DNA of 33,028 nucleotides from assembly GCF_003997935.1 (NCBI RefSeq), contig NZ_RZQL01000045.1, positions 1 to 33,028 of the forward strand, in the 5' to 3' direction. The notes beneath the pieces are model-generated. The model was not told the DNA's origin and made no database searches. It was given only the letters and a program-made list of their open reading frames with translations. This DNA comes from Mesorhizobium sp. M7A.F.Ca.US.006.01.1.1 (GTDB taxonomy: Bacteria > Pseudomonadota > Alphaproteobacteria > Rhizobiales > Rhizobiaceae). This document shows positions 17,086 to 23,505 of the stretch, in pieces (the stretch's first letter is position 1; each line of letters begins with the position of its first letter). A program made the position numbers and the translations under genes.

Positions 17086-17247
17086 TTAGATCCGGTGTTT
17101 TTCGGAAGTGGCTTCCAGTTCGCCTTCACGCGAGGAGGTCAGCACCTCTTCGGAGAAGGTCGTGTCGACCTTGAACCAGTCGTAGAGCATCCACAAAGCG
17201 AGCACGATCGAGATGCCCCAGCATGCGTAAGAGAGTGCCACCCACAT
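17086..17247 (-). CDS. 53-residue single-pass membrane protein
   Basis: A short minus-strand frame begins at ATG 17247 and stops at TAA 17088-17086. Residues 1-22 form one hydrophobic helix rich in Trp and Leu (starts MWVALSYACW). The rest is a charged tail with FSEEVLTSSREGELEA. An in-frame stop (17265-17263) lies just upstream, so the start is fixed. GGGGA lies about 8 nt before the ATG. The gene fits neatly between the 125-residue gene (stop 17283) and the permease (ATG 17071) with 15-36 nt gaps. That placement, plus a clear helix, makes it likely to be real although it would be missed by common length cut-offs. Function unknown, probably a permease partner. Confidence 0.7.
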   Translation of the reverse strand: MWVALSYACWGISIVLALWMLYDWFKVDTTFSEEVLTSSREGELEATSEKHRI

Positions 17248-17282
17248 GATCGTGTCCCCGAATTAAATCGTCCTCAGAACTC

Positions 17283-17660
17283 TTACTTGTCGTCGAATTT
17301 TTCGTTGATGACGTCGCGATATTCGCGGTCCGATGCGCGAAACAGGAAGACGAAATAACCGATCAGCACCGCCGCCATGATGATCAGCGTCGGCCAGTCG
17401 ATGACATAGTGGAAGCGGTTCTGGATGATGTCGTGCGCGGTCTCGGGCGTATAGCCGAGCTTTTCCCAGATCGAGGCCATGGTCGGGTTCTGGCCGAGCG
17501 CTTCCCAGGTCTTGGCGTCGAGTGCATCGATGGATTTCGCCGCACCGGCGAGGCCGAGTTTGAGCGGCAGCCACAACGCCACGAAAATGGCGACGACGAC
17601 GACGGCGATGTCGAAAACCTGCCCGGCCTTGCTCTGCTCCGGTGGCGTATAGCGGGACAT
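17283..17660 (-). CDS. 125-residue membrane protein of unknown function
   Basis: Two hydrophobic helices, at about 16-36 and 89-108, are separated by a ~50-residue soluble loop containing LDAKTWEALGQNPTMASIWEKLGY. The short C-terminal tail is charged (SDREYRDVINEKFDDK). The hairpin topology and the loop suggest a structural subunit rather than an enzyme. It lies 12 nt after the 95-residue gene and 35 nt before the 53-residue one, in the same run as the APC permease. I do not recognise the family. A subunit of a multi-part transporter is the simplest reading of the context. Confidence 0.75.
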   Translation of the reverse strand: MSRYTPPEQSKAGQVFDIAVVVVAIFVALWLPLKLGLAGAAKSIDALDAKTWEALGQNPTMASIWEKLGYTPETAHDIIQNRFHYVIDWPTLIIMAAVLIGYFVFLFRASDREYRDVINEKFDDK

Positions 17661-17672
17661 CTCTTCTACCCC

Positions 17673-17960
17673 TCAGGACTTGCGGTTGCGGAATGCGTCG
17701 GCGTTCTTGATGTCGAGCCCGTAGATGAATTCCTTGTCTTCCTTGTAGTGCTTCACCATCGCCAGGATGGCGGCCGTGTTGAAGATCAGCACGGCGGCGG
17801 CAGCGATAGCCACCACGGCCTTGATGCCGTTGTGCGGGATGTAGGGCCACGTCATCAGGAGGACGAAGAGGATCGTCGCCCACAGGCAGACGATCAGGAG
17901 CGCGGATCCGCGCACGTCGGAACGGTACAGCGCTTCGATGCGCTGTTGCATGTCTGACAT
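17673..17960 (-). CDS. 95-residue two-helix membrane protein, first gene of the permease operon
   Basis: Residues 1-17 are polar (MSDMQQRIEALYRSD). Two hydrophobic helices follow at about 18-40 and 46-68, then a charged tail with HYKEDKEFIYG. An A-rich leader with GGGGAA lies about 8 nt before the ATG. It is the promoter-proximal gene of the six-gene run to 14613. The candidate promoter and best operator-like site (18024-18044) lie 64 nt upstream. Size and topology recall the small subunits found with some sodium-solute symporters, but I see no sequence link to those families. Confidence 0.78.
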   Translation of the reverse strand: MSDMQQRIEALYRSDVRGSALLIVCLWATILFVLLMTWPYIPHNGIKAVVAIAAAAVLIFNTAAILAMVKHYKEDKEFIYGLDIKNADAFRNRKS

Positions 17961-18023
17961 CGGTTTTTCCCCTTTTTTCCGCCGTCCGGTTCCGAATCTC
18001 CCGTCCGTCGGCCTCTTTCAACA

Positions 18024-18044
18024 GAGTGAAATTTTTTTCATAAG
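18024..18044. promoter_or_regulatory. Operator-like site D (permease operon and dmm divergent region)
   Basis: The plus strand reads GAGTGAAA, then seven T, then CATAAG, with an imperfect dyad TGAAA-N4-TTTCA. It matches the tmm upstream site (23402-23422) at 19 of 21 positions. It overlaps the candidate -10 of the minus-strand operon and lies 64 nt before that operon's first ATG. Confidence 0.65.
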
Positions 18045-18070
18045 TTCTGTCTGAATCCGGCAATTGTCAA
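18040..18070 (-). promoter_or_regulatory. Candidate promoter of the small-membrane-protein/permease operon
   Basis: On the minus strand a perfect TTGACA (18070-18065) is followed after 19 nt by ACTTAT (18045-18040). The spacer is longer than ideal. The -10 overlaps operator-like site D, as expected for a repressible promoter. Confidence 0.4.
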
Positions 18071-18122
18071 GCGCCATTTACGTGAGGTTAACTGTTTGCT
18101 TGGTGCAACGGATTTTGCCTGA

Positions 18123-18143
18123 CAATGAAATTAATTGCTTATG
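18123..18143. promoter_or_regulatory. Operator-like site G (dmm operon)
   Basis: The plus strand reads CAATGAAATTAATTGC followed by TTATG, matching site D at 14 of 21 positions. It lies 106 nt upstream of dmmD on the dmmD side of the divergent region. A weak -35 (TTGGTG, 18100-18105) lies upstream. I regard this copy as tentative. Confidence 0.3.
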
Positions 18144-18248
18144 GGTATTGCGGCGCCCTGGCGTTTGCGATCAATATTCGGCCAAAGCTCCCGCCGCTGC
18201 GCAGGGGGCAGGGAACAGCAGAGCATTATCGAAACGGAGGACGAGCGG

Positions 18249-19382
18249 ATGACGGCATCCTGGAGATTTTCGACCCTGGCGGATCGCCACCGAGCGCTCG
18301 GTTCGAAGCTCGAAGACTGGAGCGGCATGGGAACCGCCTGGACCTACGACAAGGATGCCGACGAGGAGTACATCGCCATCCGCACCAAGGCCGGCCTGAT
18401 GGACGTCTCAGGCCTCAAGAAGGTCCACATCACCGGGCCGCATGCCTCACATCTCATCGATCTCGCCACCACCCGCGACGTCGAAAAGATCTATCCTGGC
18501 AAGTCGGCCTATGCCTGCATGCTGAACGAGGCGGGAAAATTCACCGATGATTGCATCCTCTACCGCACCGGCCCCAATGCCTGGATGGTCGTGCATGGTT
18601 CGGGCACCGGCCATGAGGAGTTGCAGCGTGCTTCGGTAGGGCGCGACGTCTCGCTGCGCTTCGACGACAACCTGCACGATCTGTCGCTGCAGGGGCCAAC
18701 CGCCGTCGACTATCTGGCCAAGCATGTGCCGGGCATTCGCGACCTCAACTATTTCCATCATATGCAGACGCAACTGTTCGGCTTGCCTGTCATGATCTCG
18801 CGCACCGGCTATACCGGCGAGCGCGGCTACGAGATCTTCTGCCGCGGCCAGGATGCCGGCACGATCTGGGACAGGATCCTCGACGAGGGCAAGAGCGCCG
18901 GCATCATTCCGTGCCGCTTCACCACGCTCGACATGCTGCGCGTCGAAAGTTATCTGCTGTTCTATCCCTATGACAATTCGCAAAAGTATCCGTTCGAGAA
19001 CGAAGGCCCTGGCGACACGTTGTGGGAGCTCGGCCTCGATTTCACCGTCAGCCCCGGCAAGACCGGCTTTCGCGGCGCCGAGGAGCATTACCGCCTGAAA
19101 GGCAAGGAACGCTTCAAGATCTATGGCGTGCTGCTCGACGGCAAGGAGCCGGCGGACGAAGGCGCGCCGGTCTATCGCGACGGCAAAAAGGTCGGCGTGG
19201 TGACCTGCGCCATGTATTCGCCGCTGGTCGAGAAATCGATGGGCATCGCCCGCCTCGACGTCGACTGCGCAGTCAAGGACACCAAGCTCGAAATCCGCAA
19301 CAAGAGCGGCGCCATCAAGGCCACCGCCCAGCCATTGCCATTCGACGATCCCAAGAAGACCAAGCGCACGGCGAAAGGTTGA
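18249..19382 (+). CDS. dmmD: GcvT-family folate-binding protein of the dimethylamine monooxygenase cluster
   Basis: A 377-residue stand-alone GcvT/aminomethyltransferase-fold protein. It has the folate-domain stretch RTGYTGERGYEIFC, followed by TTLDMLRVESYLL and a C-terminal barrel. The start at MTASWRF (18249) has GGAGG about 10 nt upstream; the frame extends to 18135 but without a ribosome site. In marine bacteria a GcvT gene precedes the dimethylamine monooxygenase genes and is named dmmD. It is thought to handle the formaldehyde released, via tetrahydrofolate. It is 41 nt from dmmA on the same strand. Alternatives are a DMSP-demethylase-like or glycine-cleavage T protein, but no gcvH or gcvP is nearby. 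Confidence 0.82.
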   Translation: MTASWRFSTLADRHRALGSKLEDWSGMGTAWTYDKDADEEYIAIRTKAGLMDVSGLKKVHITGPHASHLIDLATTRDVEKIYPGKSAYACMLNEAGKFTDDCILYRTGPNAWMVVHGSGTGHEELQRASVGRDVSLRFDDNLHDLSLQGPTAVDYLAKHVPGIRDLNYFHHMQTQLFGLPVMISRTGYTGERGYEIFCRGQDAGTIWDRILDEGKSAGIIPCRFTTLDMLRVESYLLFYPYDNSQKYPFENEGPGDTLWELGLDFTVSPGKTGFRGAEEHYRLKGKERFKIYGVLLDGKEPADEGAPVYRDGKKVGVVTCAMYSPLVEKSMGIARLDVDCAVKDTKLEIRNKSGAIKATAQPLPFDDPKKTKRTAKG

Positions 19383-19423
19383 GGCATAGTCGACGGCGAG
19401 GGGTTCGAGGCACGAAGACTTAA

Positions 19424-20020
19424 ATGGCAGCCAAAAGCATCATCAGCCGGCCTGTTTACGGAACCTTGTCTCCGCAGCCCGGCAAGCATCATCTTTTTAT
19501 CGCCGATGCGGAAGGGGCGCTGGCGATCGCGGAGATGGCCGGGAGGGCGCCGCCCGGGTTTTTCGATGACGCCGAAATCGTCTTCGTTCCCGGGACTGAC
19601 GGCAAACACACCGCCGCCCTCGAAGCGCTGAAATCGGCGCAGCTCCATCAGGCGCCGTCCTTCGCCAGCCTGCTGCCACGGCTCAGGCAGACACTCGCCA
19701 ACGCGCATATGGGCCTGCGGCTCTACCTCGCCGGCACCGAGGGTCTGATCGGCCAGGCGATGCAGGTGGCGCTTGAAGCCGGCATCGACCACACCTCGAT
19801 CCAGACCGAGCACCGCGGCTCGCTGGCGCGGCGTATGCAATGCGTCCACTGCAAGGGCATCACCGAGAATGTGACGACGCAGCCGGCGACCTGCGCGCAT
19901 TGCGGCCTGCTGCTTCTGGTGCGCGATCACTATTCCAGGCGCATCGCCGCCTTCCAGGGCGTCTGCATCAATGCGGAAGATCGCTCAGAGGTCCCTCCGA
20001 TGGAGGAGATTTTCCGATGA
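19424..20020 (+). CDS. dmmA: Dimethylamine monooxygenase subunit A
   Basis: A 198-residue protein matching my recollection of the DmmA family. The first ~130 residues have no motif I can name. The C-terminus carries two CxxC pairs, Cys140/Cys143 and Cys157/Cys160, forming a rubredoxin- or zinc-ribbon-like metal site. Electron transfer or assembly in the monooxygenase is likely. Its stop overlaps the dmmB start (ATGA), so A and B are coupled. Together with DmmB and DmmC it would oxidise dimethylamine to methylamine and formaldehyde in the cytoplasm. Confidence 0.8.
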   Translation: MAAKSIISRPVYGTLSPQPGKHHLFIADAEGALAIAEMAGRAPPGFFDDAEIVFVPGTDGKHTAALEALKSAQLHQAPSFASLLPRLRQTLANAHMGLRLYLAGTEGLIGQAMQVALEAGIDHTSIQTEHRGSLARRMQCVHCKGITENVTTQPATCAHCGLLLLVRDHYSRRIAAFQGVCINAEDRSEVPPMEEIFR

Positions 20021-20982
20021 GCACCGGAACAACAAAACTCGATGTCGTCGTCAGTGACGTCGTCCCGGTCAATGACCTCGTCACACGTTTTCATTTCCGC
20101 CGGCGCGACGGCGGGCTTCTGCCGACCTTTTCCGGCGGCGCCCATGTCGTGGTCGAGATGCGCGACGGCGAACGCACCAGGCTCAATCCCTATTCGCTGA
20201 TGGGCTCGCCGCTCGACACGCGCGAATACACGATCTCGGTACGCCGCGACGATGTCGGCCGTGGCGGCTCGCTGTTCATGCACCGGAGCGTCAAGCCCGG
20301 CATGGAGATGGTGGTCAGCTATCCCGTCAATCTGTTCTCGCTCGACCTGCGGGCCAAAAAACATCTGATGCTGGCCGGCGGCATCGGCATCACGCCGTTC
20401 ATGGCACAGACCGCGCAACTGGCGGCGGAAGGCGGCAATTTCGAACTGCACTACACCTGCCGCACCGCATCGCTCGGCACCTATGCCGATGTGCTGCGCG
20501 AGCGCTACGACCGCAGGGTCAGGCTCTATCATGACGACCTCGACGAGCGCATCGAGCTTGACCGCTTGCTGTCGACGCAGCCGCTTGGCACGCATCTCTA
20601 TGTCTGCGGCCCGGCCAGCATGATCAACTGGGTACGTGATCGCGCAGCAAGCCTTGGCTGGCCAGCGGAAACCGTGCATTTCGAGCATTTCGCGGCACCC
20701 CAGCCCGGACTCCCTTTCGACGTGACGCTTGCTGTCAGCGGCAAGTCGATCAGGGTCGATGAGCAGCAGAGCCTCTTGGAAGCGATCGAGGCGGCCGGCG
20801 TCGATCCGCCCTATCTCTGCCGCGGCGGCGTCTGCGGCCAGTGCGAAACCAACGTCATCTCTTGCGACGGCAAGTTCATTCACAACGACCACTGGCTGAG
20901 CGAGGAAGAGCACCGTTCGGGCAAGAAGATCATGCCGTGCGTGTCGCGCTTCGAGGGCCGGTCGCTGGTGCTGGAGCGGTAG
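20017..20982 (+). CDS. dmmB: Dimethylamine monooxygenase reductase subunit B (PDR/VanB-type)
   Basis: A 321-residue phthalate dioxygenase reductase-type protein. The flavin-binding beta barrel contains NPYSL (57-61). The nucleotide-binding part has GGIGITP (121-127) and LYVCGP (194-199). The C-terminal plant-type 2Fe-2S ferredoxin domain has Cys268, Cys273, Cys276 and Cys308. It passes electrons from NAD(P)H to the oxygenase component. The start overlaps the dmmA stop by 4 nt. The same family serves VanAB and many ring oxygenases; the neighbours place this one with dimethylamine monooxygenase. Confidence 0.88.
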   Translation: MSTGTTKLDVVVSDVVPVNDLVTRFHFRRRDGGLLPTFSGGAHVVVEMRDGERTRLNPYSLMGSPLDTREYTISVRRDDVGRGGSLFMHRSVKPGMEMVVSYPVNLFSLDLRAKKHLMLAGGIGITPFMAQTAQLAAEGGNFELHYTCRTASLGTYADVLRERYDRRVRLYHDDLDERIELDRLLSTQPLGTHLYVCGPASMINWVRDRAASLGWPAETVHFEHFAAPQPGLPFDVTLAVSGKSIRVDEQQSLLEAIEAAGVDPPYLCRGGVCGQCETNVISCDGKFIHNDHWLSEEEHRSGKKIMPCVSRFEGRSLVLER

Positions 20983-20993
20983 AGCATTTTGCC

Positions 20994-21062
20994 GCCAAGT
21001 GAATACACTTGGCGTCGCAGAAATGCGGCTAAAACAAAGAGATAGAGCGGACTGCCCGCTCT
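20994..21062. repeat. Hairpin-bearing intergenic repeat between dmmB and dmmC
   Basis: Two hairpins fill the 91-nt gap. GCCAAGTG-AATA-CACTTGGC (20994-21013) has an 8-bp stem. AGAGCGG/CCGCTCT (21044-21050, 21056-21062) has a 7-bp stem and ends directly before the dmmC Shine-Dalgarno (AGGAG, 21063-21067). The sequence resembles rhizobial intergenic mosaic repeats. It may set the relative expression of dmmC. Confidence 0.6.
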
Positions 21063-21073
21063 AGGAGAAAATC

Positions 21074-22114
21074 ATGGGCATCACCTTTCGCAAGGAAACG
21101 TTCCGCGACGACTTCACCTTCAAGAACAGCCCGGAGCACATCAGGCGCTTCCCGTTTCCGTTTCACGAAGACGCCTACATGTATGCGGTCAACATCGAGC
21201 CGCATGTCGTCGGGCCGAAGGGTAGCGTGCTGGAAAACCTGATCGACGTCGACGAGCACTATGTCGCCGAGATGCAGGACCGTGCGCTGGTGCTGGCCGA
21301 GGATCCGCTGCGCTGCCAGTCGCTGCCGCACATGACGCTGGCCGGCTGGGACCTGCTCGAATTGCTGATGGAGCAGCAGGCGCTGGGCTATCCCGAGCAT
21401 TTCACGCTGACCCGCGATGGCGACAGATGGCGCTGGATCAACCGGCCGCTCGGCATCGACGACACCTTCACCTTCGGCGACACCTCGACGCTGCCTTACG
21501 GGCCGATGGAATACATCACCCGGCAGAGCCAGGGCGATTTCTGCATTCTCGACCAGCGCGACGGCAATCTGTGGATGGATGCCGGCATGGTCACCACCCA
21601 GGCCGACTGGTCGCTCGACTTCGACATCGGCATGAATTTTTTCGAGTGGCACGCGCCGGTGCCGCTGGCGCACGAGAAGGGGATTTTCGTCAGGGCGCTG
21701 AAGTTCCTCACCAACATCCAGCAAGGCAAGCCGGCACGGCGCCTGAACTGGACGATGACCGTCAATCCGCGCCTCGACACCAGCCCGGAGAACTACCACA
21801 AATGGGGACCGGACCGGGCAACGGTGACGCCGGAGAATGTCGGCGACAAGGTGCATCTGCGCGTCGAGCTGCAGAGTTTTTGGCGCCTGCCGCGCTCCAA
21901 CGGCATCGTCTTTCCGATCCGCTGCTATCTGATCAAGATGGACGAACTGGTGACGCAGCCGAAATGGGCCCGGCGCCTGCATCGCGTCATCCGCGACCTG
22001 CCCGACGAACTCGCTAACTACAAGGGCCTGACGCGTTACCGGCCGGCGTTGGTCGAGTGGCTGTCGAAGCTGGACGATGGGAGTGCGACATCACCGGGGT
22101 TTGGGCCGGATTGA
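21074..22114 (+). CDS. dmmC: Dimethylamine monooxygenase subunit C (DUF3445, haem-dependent N-demethylase)
   Basis: A 346-residue DUF3445 protein, the family now described as haem-dependent oxidative N-demethylase. Family-like stretches include LPYGPMEYITRQSQGDFCILD, FFEWHAPVPLAHEKG and RVELQSFWRLPRSNGIVFPIRCYLI. It is probably the oxygen-activating subunit that takes electrons from DmmB and removes a methyl group from dimethylamine. AGGAG precedes the ATG by about 7 nt. It is 91 nt from dmmB across a hairpin repeat. It is the last gene of the dmm operon and is followed by a repeat-rich, gene-free stretch. Confidence 0.85.
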   Translation: MGITFRKETFRDDFTFKNSPEHIRRFPFPFHEDAYMYAVNIEPHVVGPKGSVLENLIDVDEHYVAEMQDRALVLAEDPLRCQSLPHMTLAGWDLLELLMEQQALGYPEHFTLTRDGDRWRWINRPLGIDDTFTFGDTSTLPYGPMEYITRQSQGDFCILDQRDGNLWMDAGMVTTQADWSLDFDIGMNFFEWHAPVPLAHEKGIFVRALKFLTNIQQGKPARRLNWTMTVNPRLDTSPENYHKWGPDRATVTPENVGDKVHLRVELQSFWRLPRSNGIVFPIRCYLIKMDELVTQPKWARRLHRVIRDLPDELANYKGLTRYRPALVEWLSKLDDGSATSPGFGPD

Positions 22115-22215
22115 GCTTGTATTTCCGCAAGCGCCTTCTCCGTGAAATTCCTTGTCTCGCCAAAGGGCAACTCTGGAGGAGAGGACGAAAGGGCCGGCGC
22201 GGGCTGGTTTCGCGC

Positions 22216-22454
22216 CTTTCCTCTACCCCGTCGATCGGGGGAGAGGTGTCGAGCGAAGCTCGACGGAGTGGGGGTCGATCTAGCTCGGCGGTCGTTAGTT
22301 CACATCCAGGCGATGCCTCCGATTGCCACCTGCCGGCCAAGATTTCAGCCTGCTCGGTCGTGCCCACTTGTCAGCGGCTTCACGTTTGAGGACCGCCTTC
22401 CCCCACTCCGTCGCTGCTTCGCAGCGCCACCTCTCCCCCCTCCGGAGGGAGAGG
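22216..22454. repeat. Inverted-repeat element downstream of dmmC
   Basis: A left arm of about 60 nt (22216-22275), containing CGGGGGAGAGGTG and GACGGAGTGGGGG, is repeated in inverted form at 22394-22454 as CCCCCACTCCGTC and CCACCTCTCCCCCC. About 118 nt lie between. Each arm has its own small hairpin (GTCGAGCGAAGCTCGAC in the left, CGCTGCTTCGCAGCG in the right). No ORF fits the region. It occupies the convergent gap between dmmC and the regulator, and the whole stretch 22115-22470 holds nothing else I can identify. Confidence 0.75.
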
Positions 22455-22470
22455 AAGAGAGCTTGGCAGC

Positions 22471-23187
22471 TCACCCCGCGCTCTGCGGATAGCAGATGAT
22501 CGACAGATAGCGCATCGGCAGTTTCGTCAGTTGTTCCGGCCCGTGCGGCGCGTCGGCGTCGAAGAACAGGCTGTCGCCGGGCTTCATCGGATAGAGGTTG
22601 CTGCCATGCCGGTAAACGACCTCGCCCTCGAGCATGTAGAGGAACTCCATGCCCTCATGCTGGAAGGTCGGGAACACGTCGGAATCTTCGGTCAGCGTGA
22701 TCAGATAGGGTTCGACGACGACGCCGCTTGTGTTGGAGCCGATATGGCCGAGCAAATTGTACTGATGGCCGGCGCGGGTGCCGCGGCGCTCGACATCGAG
22801 GCCTTGGCCGGCCTTGACGAAGACGGCGCTGCGCTCTTCCTCGAAGCGGCGGAAAAAGGCGGTGACCGGAACGCCGAGCGCCCGCGACAGCGCCTGCAAG
22901 GTGGTCAGCGACGGCGAGGTGATGCCGTTCTCGATCTTCGACAGCATGCCCAGCGAAATGTCGGTGGCGACCGCCAGGTCGGCGACGGTGATGCCGAGCT
23001 TCTTGCGGAAGGCCCGCACCTCGCGGCCGATCGCCACCTCCAGCACTTTTTCGCGCGTGTCGCGAATGGCATGCGGGTTCTGCGTCAGCGGCGCGCGGAT
23101 GGTCTTGCCGTCGGCCGAAACCTTTGGCAGCGGCTTGGCCGTCGCACCGGCTGGACCAGCCTTGGAATCGGAAACCTTCTTCGCCAT
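22471..23187 (-). CDS. XRE-family HTH regulator with cupin sensor domain
   Basis: A 238-residue regulator. A polar N-terminus of about 45 residues precedes an XRE helix-turn-helix at about 55-112 (REVRAFRKKLGITVADLA, then DISLGMLSKIENG). A C-terminal cupin occupies about 160-232, with His177 and His215 as possible ligand- or metal-binding residues. Such proteins usually repress or switch small-molecule catabolic genes, with the cupin binding the effector. It is transcribed divergently from tmm and convergently with dmmC. A 15-bp palindrome (23216-23230) lies 29 nt upstream of its start. It is the only regulator inside the methylamine island, so it is the natural candidate for controlling it. 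The effector is unknown. Confidence 0.85.
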   Translation of the reverse strand: MAKKVSDSKAGPAGATAKPLPKVSADGKTIRAPLTQNPHAIRDTREKVLEVAIGREVRAFRKKLGITVADLAVATDISLGMLSKIENGITSPSLTTLQALSRALGVPVTAFFRRFEEERSAVFVKAGQGLDVERRGTRAGHQYNLLGHIGSNTSGVVVEPYLITLTEDSDVFPTFQHEGMEFLYMLEGEVVYRHGSNLYPMKPGDSLFFDADAPHGPEQLTKLPMRYLSIICYPQSAG

Positions 23188-23213
23188 GTCGCCCCCGGCA
23201 CTCCTGCGGATTT

Positions 23214-23230
23214 ATTTCACTCTAGGTGAA
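23214..23230. promoter_or_regulatory. Operator-like site F (regulator gene)
   Basis: TTCAC-TCTAG-GTGAA (23216-23230) has perfect 5-bp arms. Read on the minus strand, 23222-23214 gives GAGTGAAAT, identical to the first nine bases of sites D and E. It lies about 29-45 nt before the regulator ATG, as expected for autoregulation. Confidence 0.5.
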
Positions 23231-23367
23231 CATGTCAGGTGCCGATACAGCAGCGCAACTGCGACGGCAAGTCGCCTGAAAGCGCATGCGCACGATCCGG
23301 CGTTTGGCCGCGCCCGGTTTTTCTCAGGAAATCCACCGCGGCGGAACCCAGTTTCAGCACCGCACTG

Positions 23368-23395
23368 TTGACAGCACGAAAGGGCCAATTACTGT
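23368..23395 (+). promoter_or_regulatory. Candidate tmm promoter
   Basis: A perfect TTGACA (23368-23373) is followed after 16 nt by TACTGT (23390-23395). Operator-like site E begins 7 nt downstream of the -10. The ATG of tmm is about 110 nt beyond. Confidence 0.5.
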
Positions 23396-23401
23396 CCCTG
23401 T

Positions 23402-23422
23402 GAGTGAAATTTGTTTCGTAAG
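23402..23422. promoter_or_regulatory. Operator-like site E (tmm)
   Basis: The plus strand reads GAGTGAAATTT-G-TTTC-G-TAAG, differing from site D (18024-18044) at only two of 21 positions. It lies 84 nt upstream of tmm and just after the candidate -10. The near identity of two intergenic sites 5.4 kb apart is the best evidence for a shared operator. Confidence 0.65.
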
Positions 23423-23505
23423 AGCAATTCCGGGAAAGGCGCATAGCGCTTTCCCCTTGGGAATTGCGTCAAGACAAAAGTCGAAACCAGATCGGGAGGC
23501 CTGCC

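Noticed and set aside
18070..18140. Possible sigma-54 promoter before dmmD
   Set aside because: I looked for a GG-N10-GC core. The nearest GG and GC have the wrong spacing, so no call was made.
22057..22492. Open frames across the repeat region after dmmC
   Set aside because: They are translations of the inverted-repeat arms and spacer, with no start signals or family resemblance.
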